NCBI GenBank assembly: GCA_017163975.1
Contig: JAFFSR010000087.1
Span: forward strand, 124,001-188,000
Length of the DNA: 64,000 nt
Source: Anastatus disparis
Taxonomy: Eukaryota; Arthropoda; Insecta; Hymenoptera; Eupelmidae
Direction: 5' to 3'
The position numbers and the translations under genes are program-made. Of this stretch, positions 56,655 to 64,000 are shown in pieces (the stretch's first letter is position 1; every line of letters starts with the position of its first letter). Under the pieces are notes generated by a model, which searched no databases, had not been told where the DNA came from, and was given only the letters and a program-made list of their open reading frames with translations.

Positions 56655-57891
56655 AAGATGACGTTGTTGCATACAGAATCTTGTCAATCGATCAAGCCGG
56701 AATTATCACTCTTTAAATTACCCTCGACACAGACTGCAATTGAAGGCTCTTATTGGGGACAGTACAAACTGATATCTTCACTCAACGACCAATCACCAAT
56801 TGAATTTACCATCCCTGGCAACACTGAGTATCTAGACTCAGCTTACACAATGTTAAGTGTGAATATAAGTGTAACATGCACTAGTGCTGAACCACCTAAG
56901 GATCCGAACGCTGGACCAATAAATAATCTTTTGCATTCGTTGTTTAATCAAGTCGACGTGGTTTTCAATCAGAAAGCTGTTTTACCGCCAAACAATGCTT
57001 ATGCATACAGAGCTTACATTGAAACATTACTAAATTATAGCCCAACAGCTAAAAAGTGTTATTTAACGAGGGGATTGTAGTACGATGATACAGCAGGGAA
57101 AATGGACGATATCACAGATGGTTATACTGGTCTCAGCCAGCGTAAAGCGATTATGATTGACAGAAAGATTGATTTACTCGGCCATTTACATTGTGATGTT
57201 CTTAATCAAGACAAATTATTACTGGGTTGTGTTGAAGTTAAAGTGAGGCTTGTGCGTTCTCGTGATGGATTCTGCCTCATGGATCCCGCTGGTGCTTTCA
57301 CAGTAAATATTACCGAGGCTACGCTTTTTGTGCGTTAGGTAAGATTAAATCTTCCACTTGTGCTAGCACACAAAAAACTACTGTTGCAGACTACTACAAA
57401 ATACCCAGACACGTGTAGAAGTTAAAGCTGTTACGTTACATAATTGTGTGCATGAGGAAACAATCGACAATTTCATATTAGGTCAACTGCCAAAAAGAAT
57501 TATACTCGGTTTTGTTGAAACTAAAGCTTACAACGGCGATAAAAGTCTTAACCCGTTCAATTCCAAGAATTTAAATTTAAATTTTTTGTGTCTGTACGTT
57601 GATGGAACGCAAGTGCCATCGAAATCCTTACAGCCAGATTTCAAAAAAAGCAAAATGTACGTTGATGCTTATCATATACTTTTCTCCGGCACAGGTATTC
57701 ACTTTATGAATTCAGGTAACTTGATCACCCATGAAGACTATCCAAACGGTTACTGCCTATTCGCATTTGATTTAACACCTGATTTATCGGTGAGTGATGG
57801 TAGTCATTGGAATTTGATAAAAAATAGTAATGTACGAATTGATGTTAGATTCGGCGATCCGCTAGAGAGCACTGTCAATTGTATAATGTAA
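56655..57891 (+). pseudogene. Polinton major capsid protein (F54H12.2-like family)
   Basis: The double jelly-roll major capsid protein family. ATG at about 56,658: MTLLHTESCQSIKPELSLF, LPSTQTAIEGSYWGQYKLIS, PIEFTIPGNTEYLDSAYTML, LLHSLFNQVDVVFNQKAVLP, NAYAYRAYIETLLNYSP, AAGKMD-like DDTAGKMDDI, later VEVKAVTLHNCVHEE-type, LPKRIILGFVET and NGYCLFAFDLTPD. Two in-frame TAG codons (57,078 and 57,336) and a one-base shift near 57,410. Otherwise complete over about 410 codons, the family's usual length. Confidence 0.9.
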
Positions 57892-57985
57892 GCTGAATAC
57901 GACAATTTTCTCGAAATGGACTCGTCAAGAAAAGTTGTCGTGGATTGTAGCGGTTAGATAGTGGTGGTGGGGATATATTTCTCGG

Positions 57986-58022
57986 TATTTAAGTGGAGCA
58001 AAGCCATCTTTATTATCTCAGT
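57986..58022 (+). promoter_or_regulatory. Core promoter: TATA-like box and TCAGT initiator
   Basis: TATTTAAG at 57,986-57,993 lies about 30 bp upstream of TCAGT (58,018-58,022), the arthropod initiator consensus. The first ATG of the next gene follows at 58,050, giving a roughly 30-nt leader. It supports separate transcription of individual Polinton genes. Confidence 0.6.
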
Positions 58023-58049
58023 CGGTGGGCAACTTTCATTGCAAACACT

Positions 58050-58508
58050 ATGGACGTGGTGATTGACATGCAGTTTTTAAAGGACAACAAAAATCGGTTG
58101 ATTCCAAAGGAGGTGGCTGTACTTGCTATCCATAAAAACTTCATGAATAAACTTTAGACACCGAATCATCATGGTCTGGAGTGGTACGAAGGTGATATAT
58201 CGATAAAAAGATTATACGAAAATTTGGAAGATATTTGCATGAATTGTCGTACAAATTTCGTGCAAAGTCAAAAAAAGATTGAACTAATTTCCAAGCTCAC
58301 AACCTGTAAGATTGAAAATTTAGAAAAACAAGATTGTCCAGCTTTTAGAAATTTAAATTTCAGCAGTGTATAGTGCATGCATGATTACATGAAATCACCT
58401 TACTCAAATTACGTGTGTGCACTAAATAGCGTTTTTAATCTGAAACATTGGCTTCTAAAATTTAACCCCAGCGTAAAATCGCTGATTTTAGAAGAATTTT
58501 TCAAAATT
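58050..58508 (+). pseudogene. Conserved Polinton-associated protein of unknown function
   Basis: It starts MDVVIDMQFLKDNKNRLIPK, then HGLEWYEGD, a cysteine pair region ICMNCRTNF, and C-terminal MHDYMKSPYSNYVCALNSVF. I recognise the overall pattern as one that recurs next to Polinton proteases in insects, but not its function. TAG codons at 58,155 and about 58,374 break the frame. The promoter at 57,986-58,022 fits this gene. Confidence 0.6.
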
Positions 58509-58545
58509 CTCCGCAATAAATTTAAAAGAAATTTTTCGATATCTG

Positions 58546-58905
58546 ATGAGGATCAAGTTTCACACAGTAGGCGTTTATCCAGCAGATCGGATTCCTCTGA
58601 TGTGGGTGAAACCTTGTGCGTTCGTGCGTAATACGCAAAATTATAACCAGCGTGGTGCGTACTGGGTTTTCATATACGCTGATAAGAATGGTATAGGTAG
58701 GTACTTTGATAGTCTTGGTAAGCCACCACAAATTCCACAACATTCACGACGTATTCAGCAAAATTGTAAAAAATTTAGATGGAATAATAAACGCTTACAA
58801 AGCGAATATTTCAACGTCTGTGGTCATTATTGTATCATGTTTCTGTATTATATGTTCAGCGGATTAGGTTTTAAGAAATTCTTGGTAAAGAGTACCCCCC
58901 GTTAA
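58546..58905 (+). pseudogene. Polinton adenovirus-type cysteine protease, truncated
   Basis: Would process capsid proteins. From ATG 58,546: GVYPADRIPL, KPCAFVRN, GAYWVFIYADKNGIGRYFDS (acidic residue of the triad in the YFDS block), then QSEYFNVCGHYC with the catalytic cysteine. The position normally occupied by the catalytic histidine (H-W) reads Y-W. The last residues come from the palindrome that starts at 58,887, so the C-terminus is lost. Confidence 0.8.
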
Positions 58906-59655
58906 GATAGGTAAAATTCCCTCCCTCATATATTTTAAAACTAATATTTTTTCTTGTTTTTATAGTAATTAAGATTAGGTTTTCTTATATTTATAGTTTC
59001 CTAACACATACCCTAACCTCAACATAACCTAAAAATCACTTTTTTTTAAAAATTTTTTTTTCATCTGGAAGGATGAATGAAAACATATGACTAGGTCTTA
59101 GCACTCTCTTCAACTGTGATTTTTTGCGAGTCCTAGAAAGCAGTTTTTCTAACCTCAAAATAACATTTAAATCATAAAATCTCCGTAACTTTGCTCTGGG
59201 AGGGGCTACAAGTAATTTTCTGGGCTTAAAATTTGTATTTTTAAAAAACAAACAAAGTTTATGATGACCAAAAATTCGATTCTGGCATGGCGCCATGGCG
59301 AAAAACTCGAAAAACCATTTTTTCATAGGTTTTCTGTCGATTATTGGTCTCTAGCAACTCACAAATCATTTTTAAAGAAAAAAAAATAGCTTCATTGGAT
59401 TCTACGTGAAAAAATACATTAAAAATGTGCATGACTACTTTAGGAATACTTGGATGCTGTTACAAAACAATTAAAAAAATAAAATAATTCTGAAATTATT
59501 ACATAGCTACTTTGCGTCGTTGCTGCATTTTATGTTTTTATGACCTTGGTCATCTCTTTAGAGTCTCAAAGCTACTATTCAATGTATCCATAGGCAAATT
59601 ATGTCCACTACACCCGAAAAACAGAGACAAATACTAGACAGATAACTATAACTCC

Positions 59656-59706
<51 letters not shown>

Positions 59707-60579
59707 AATAACTTGCTATCCCTCGTATATACATAAGGAATAGTGAGTTGTTCTTAGGAAACGCAAATTATTTTTGTTATACATAGATAAAAAACCAATG
59801 TTTATCTATTCCTGTAACTATTCTTTTTAGTGTTCTTTTTTAGCTTGTAAGAGACCTAACATGTTTTCTGTCCTCCATAAATCACGAACTCGGTAGATTT
59901 GAACAATTAAATGATTCTAATTAGGTTCCAAATTCAAAAATTAAAAGATCATCATCTCTTTAGAGTCATAAAGCTACTATTTACATCCAAATTACGCCTA
60001 TTGCACGCTAAAATAAGATTTTTAAACATAACTGAAGTAACGGTCGTATCATCTGTCTTTTTGTATTACACTAGACTCTGGATACAAGAGAATCAACGGG
60101 CCTTCAGGAAAGGAATTTTCTTGAAAATTCTTTCGTACAAAAAGTCCCCAACACGCTTGAGTCAAGAGTGATACCCACACCTACGGTTTTGTTGTGTGAG
60201 TTGTATCTAACATGCGTGTATATTCTGTCTCTCTCACTTTCATAGTGGTGGGATAACGCAAATACTTAGGCTCACGCCCATATTTAGAAGAAAGAGCTCG
60301 AAATCTCTTATATCGCAATCTCTTGTATCGAGAGATCACTGAATCATTAGAGAGACAAAGACGGAATAAGGTTTTAGTAACAATCGTGTTGGGTCTATAA
60401 ATTCGAGCCTGAAAGTACACTTCTATGTAAGCATTTATATTCTTTGTTAGAACTGCCACAATTATGATTTGTCTTCAGGCCATTATACGCAAAAAATAGA
60501 GTAGCAACCGATATAAGAAATACATTGCTTCTACATATATGAGAATCAAGCGCGTTGTTTCTAGCAACAGCTCACTATT

Positions 60580-60635
<56 letters not shown>

Positions 60636-61378
60636 AGCAATAGCTCCTAGAGTTCCTAGTAATAGCTCACTATTTTTTGTATATATATATATTGTTACTA
60701 AAACGTTATTCCGTCTTTGTCTCTTTAATGATTCAGTGATCTCTCGATACAAGAGATTGCGATATAAGAGATTTCGAGCTCTTTCTCCTAAATATGGGCG
60801 TGAGCCTAAGTATTTGCGTTATCCCACCACTATGAAAGTGAGAGAGACAGAATAAACACGCATGTTGGATACAACTCACACAACAAAACAGTAGGTGTGG
60901 GTATCACTTTTGACTTGAGCGTGTTGGGGACTCTTTGTATGAGAGAATTTTCAAGAAAATTCCTCTCCTGAAGGCCCGTTGATTCTCTGGTATCCAGAGT
61001 CTACTATAATACAAAAAGACAGATGATACGACCGTTACTTCAGTTATGTTTAAAAATCTTATTTTGGCGTGCAATAGGCGTAATTTAGCTGTAAATACAT
61101 CGAATAGTAGCTTTATGACTCTAAAGAGATAATGATCTTTTAATTTTTGAATTTGGAACTTAATTGGAATCATTTAATTGTTCAAATCTATCGAGTTCGT
61201 GATTTATGGAGGACAGAAAACATGTTAGGTCTCTTACAAGCTAAAAAAGAACACTAAAAAGAATAGTTACAGGAATAGATAAACATTGGTTTTTTATCTA
61301 TGTATAAGAAAAATAATTTGCGTTTCCTAAGAACAACTCACTTTTCCTTATGTAAATACGAGGGATAGCAAGTTATTC

Positions 61379-61442
<64 letters not shown>

Positions 61443-62225
61443 GGAGTTATAGTTATCTGTCTAGTATTTGTCTCTGTTTTTCGCGTACAGTGGACGTCAT
61501 TTGCCTATGAATACATTGAATAGTAGCTTTGTGACTCTAAAGAGATGACCAAAGTCATAAAAACATAAAATGCAGCAACGATGCAAAGTAGATATGTAAT
61601 AATTTCAGAATTATTTTATTTTTTTAATTGTTTTGTAACAGCATCCAAGTATTCCTAAAGTAATCATGCACATTTTCAATGTATTTTTTCACGTAGAATC
61701 CAATGAAGCTATGTTTTTTCTCTAAAAATGATTTGTGAGTTGCTAGAGACCAATAACCGACAGAAAACCTATGAAAAAATGGTTTTTCGAGTTTTTCGCC
61801 ATGGCGCCATGCCAGAATCGAATTTTTGGTCATCATAAACTTTATTTGTTTTTTAAAAATACAAATTTTAAGCCCAGAAAATTACTTGTAGCCCCTCCCA
61901 GAGCAAAGTTACGGAGATTTTATGATTTAAATGTTATTTTTAGGTTAGAAAAACTGCTTTCTAGGACTCGCAAAAAATCACAGTTGAAGAGAGTGCTAAG
62001 ACCTAGTCATATGTTTTTCGCGGGATTAATATCATTCATCCTTCCAGATAAAAAAAAAATTTTATAAAAAAAGTGATTTTTAGGTTATGCTGAGGTTAGG
62101 GTATGTGTTAGGAAACTATAAATATAACAAAACCTAATCTTAATTACTATAAAAACAAGAAAAAATATTAGTTTTAAAATATATGAGGGAGGGCCATTTA
62201 CCTATCTTAACGGGGGGTACTCTTT
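58887..62225. mobile_element. 3.34-kb palindromic element interrupting the protease gene
   Basis: Left end AAAGAGTACCCCCCGTTAAG, right end its exact reverse complement. Arms of about 1.5 kb (58,887-60,383 and 60,691-62,225) are nearly identical by eye. The spacer (60,384-60,690) includes two (TA)n tracts. Further (TA)n tracts lie symmetrically at 59,664-59,704 and 61,381-61,432. Termini AG..CT resemble those of Polintons, but no Polinton gene or target duplication is present. A non-autonomous foldback element is the most likely identity. Confidence 0.92.
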
Positions 62226-62361
62226 CTCATAGAACTTGCAAAAAAATAATACGATAGTCAAGAATTTTGTGGGAAAAATCTCGTGCAAGTAATACGATAT
62301 TTGGTTGTCTCTGATTGGTCGCAAACTAGCTTTTTGCGGCGCCCCCACCAACTTTTTACAG

Positions 62362-62369
62362 TATAAAAG
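62362..62369 (+). promoter_or_regulatory. TATA box
   Basis: A perfect TATAAAAG, about 30 nt upstream of the position where the 62.4-kb open frame begins, preceded by GC-rich CGGCGCCCCC. Confidence 0.55.
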
Positions 62370-62389
62370 AAGCGGCATTCGCTTGGTGA

Positions 62390-63256
62390 CCACAGGTTGA
62401 CGACGGTGCAGCAGCAGTAACAACAAAGCTCAACCAAGATGATTGGTCAAAAGAGAAGCTTGGAGCAGACATTTGGTAATGGTTTGGCATATTTAATAAA
62501 ACAAAACAGCAAGAAAAAATATTGGCAGCAGCTTCTGCCAATGGTCTACGAACTGAACAGCTCTTTTGGAAAATTTATCCAAGGTCGGAGAATATAGGCG
62601 ACGAAGGCAAAAAGGAGTTTGCATCCGTAGTACGCTTCTGTGTAGTCAATTTTCAAGGTCTACCTCTGTCACTAGACTGTTGGGAGGCGTTGAAGCAGGA
62701 ATTTGATAAAATTGAAGATTTTTCCACTTGCTATAATGAGGAATCTATGCTGGATCAGCGGCCATCTATTCCTGGATACACTATTCGTTTTATGATTAGT
62801 TTTCACGTGAGAGCTTTTGAATTGGTACTCAATGACGCACAACCAGAAAAAGAGGAGTGTGGTGGACCGCCGAAAAAATATGGTTGATTTAATCGGTCAC
62901 TAGCATTTAAACGTGTCACGTTTAAATGTTTAAAAGATTTATCAAAATGTATAGATTATAGAATTAGATATTTAAATACTGTTGCAAAATCTGTAGATTG
63001 TATATTACAAGAAATGGTTACAAATATGAAAAATGTATTAGAAAATAGTCAAGAATCTCAATATGCATACTATATATATACTCCTAGCGATATAAAAAGT
63101 ACAATGTCTAGTTTTAATGATAATTTTGTAAATGATCTTATCGAATTATTAAAAAAGAATAATCTAGTTTTAGGAAAAAAAGATTTTATTATAATCATGC
63201 ACGAATTTATTATTTATTATATGTACACACTAGTTAATTGTATGAATGCTACGTAA
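62390..63256 (+). pseudogene. Unrecognised gene, 288 codons with two nonsense codons
   Basis: One reading frame is open from 62,390 to 63,253 apart from TAA at 62,477 and TGA at 62,885. Segments: acidic/hydrophilic start (LNQDDWSKEKLGADIW), KILAAASANGLRTEQLFW, ENIGDEGKKEFASVVRFC, FQGLPLSLDCWEALKQEFDK, and after the TGA a C-terminal part ending YYMYTLVNCMNA. No start codon lies early in this frame; an ATG in good context at 62,440 opens another frame for 56 codons, so a frameshift may hide the true start. The end coincides with a GTAAGT donor (63,253-63,258). No domain recognised. Confidence 0.5.
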
Positions 63257-63520
63257 GTATTTCATTTACCTCGTTCATTACCAATTCCCTCAACCTTTAT
63301 ACACACAGTGATATTGCAAATTATATATTTCACTATTAAATATAAAATTTTTATTATTTTAATATTTAGAAGTATTTAGTTGCAAATTAAAATCTTTTAA
63401 ATTAATATTTTATGATTCAATATAAATTTTAATAATTAAAAAGTATCATGTTGCATATTAAAATATTTTTAATTTTTAAATATCGATTAAAAAATTTTTC
63501 ATCCCCAATCTAAATTTTTA
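63257..63520. other. AT-rich intergenic DNA
   Basis: No feature recognised. Confidence 0.6.
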
Positions 63521-63524
63521 GGAG

Positions 63525-63960
63525 TCAGTGACCCTCAGTGACCCTCGAGTGGTTTGGGTGCCATGCCTAACAAACCCCTGTTTCACCTTCTCAAAGGTTA
63601 TTAACCCGCCGGTCATTAACCTTTGGGATGGTGGAGTGGGGGTTTGTTCTGGCGGTCCATGGTGCCCCAATAACTACTATCGTTATAATTCATGTGGATA
63701 TCATCGAAATCCATTATATCATGATTTGGTTTAAAAAAAATTGTATCTAAAATGTCATTGTCAATTTCCATCTGGATCATTTCAAAATTTGAATTCTTCT
63801 GTTCACAATACATTTCCATGGTATTTTTGTTATGCTAATAAATGCATTTATCAGTTTTTTTTTCAAGAAGTTCAATCTTGGCGATCACGGTGCTTTGGTG
63901 TAAATTTAAATAAAAACAATGTCACTTCAAAATTCCATTTGAGAATGTTTTCTAAGCCCA
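63525..63960 (-). pseudogene. Helitron-related debris, third copy
   Basis: On the minus strand it encodes MEMYCEQKNSNFEMIQMEID and DIMDFDDIHMNYND, matching the 18.6-18.9-kb copy (MEIDND.., IMGIDDIHLNYND). A CCCCACTCCACCATCC-type block at 63,620-63,650 also recurs near 45,230. Truncated by the window end or by decay. Confidence 0.5.
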
Positions 63961-64000
63961 TTATAAACATTTAGGCATCATTTTTATAATTGCTTTACAT

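Larger units (their letters stand above)
46168..58886 (+). mobile_element. Polinton/Maverick element, decayed
   Basis: Polintons are large self-synthesising DNA transposons related to viruses, coding for their own DNA polymerase B, retroviral-type integrase, capsid proteins and a cysteine protease. All of these except the packaging ATPase are found here on the plus strand in a compact series, each with nonsense codons or frameshifts. Terminal inverted repeats were not identified; the right side is cut by a 3.34-kb palindrome. Three further insertions interrupt it (47,622-48,002; about 50,560-53,640; 55,163-55,693). Confidence 0.9.

Noticed and set aside
58887..62225. Terminal inverted repeats of this Polinton
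   Set aside because: AG..CT ends are suggestive, but both arms lie on the same side of the genes and no matching end was found left of 46 kb.

Overview
The window reads as AT-rich arthropod nuclear DNA, most likely from an insect; a parasitoid wasp is my best guess, but that is inference. Supporting signs are the near absence of host genes, mostly T/A-only intergenic DNA, (TA)n tracts, insect-type core promoter motifs (TATA box plus TCAGT initiator), spliceable introns, and a transposon set typical of arthropods: Copia, Gypsy-like, CR1/Jockey-like non-LTR elements, Helitron, Polinton/Maverick, foldback elements and MITEs. No intact host protein gene, rRNA or convincing functional tRNA was found. 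Almost every coding region is a decayed transposon gene with in-frame stops or frameshifts. Layout: 1-2.1 kb is AT-rich DNA with a tRNA-like remnant and one copy of a 0.36-kb dispersed repeat (second copy at 44.2 kb). 2.1-9.3 kb is a large inverted-repeat element with matching TACACTGAG... termini. It is split by a 5'-truncated non-LTR retrotransposon (3.5-7.6 kb, minus strand). That element is itself split by a 1.05-kb LTR/leader-like insert (about 5.0-6.05 kb) carrying three stem-loops that look covarying. 9.7-10.2 kb is a 29-bp minisatellite open in all three forward frames. 10.4-19.6 kb is a minus-strand Helitron-like relic (Pif1 helicase end, lysine-rich region, Ulp1-like protease) split by a plus-strand Copia element (11.7-18.0 kb). 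19.8-21.8 kb holds two adjacent long palindromes, and 22.1-24.0 kb a satellite built from GGAAGATT/GGAATATT words. 24-30 kb is mostly non-coding with a small palindromic MITE. 30,096-35,127 is a complete foldback element with tandem-repeat arms and a perfect 9-bp target-site duplication. 36.0-41.1 kb is a nearly full-length non-LTR retrotransposon (ORF1 with a PHD-like finger; ORF2 endonuclease plus reverse transcriptase). 41-46 kb is repeats, MITEs and Helitron debris. 46.2-58.9 kb is a decayed Polinton/Maverick: protein-primed-type DNA polymerase B (N-terminal part only), integrase with chromodomain, a minor structural protein, a small basic glycine-rich protein, major capsid protein, an unknown conserved protein and an adenovirus-type cysteine protease. 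It is interrupted by a TTAA-flanked MITE, a minus-strand Gypsy-like element, a hairpin element and, within the protease gene, a 3.34-kb palindrome (58.9-62.2 kb). 62.4-63.26 kb holds an unrecognised reading frame of about 288 codons with two nonsense codons, a TATA box upstream and a splice-donor consensus at its end. 63.5-64 kb is a third copy of the Helitron-related debris. How the parts work together: in an intact Polinton the polymerase, integrase, capsid proteins and protease would cooperate in replication, integration and possibly particle formation. Here they are pseudogenes. The recurring active-looking theme is long inverted repeats (at least eight), which would fold into double-stranded RNA if transcribed. 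I consider the covarying stem-loop triplet at 5,795-5,933, the 9-bp-TSD foldback element, the 3.34-kb palindrome and the unknown 62.4-kb frame the items most worth following.
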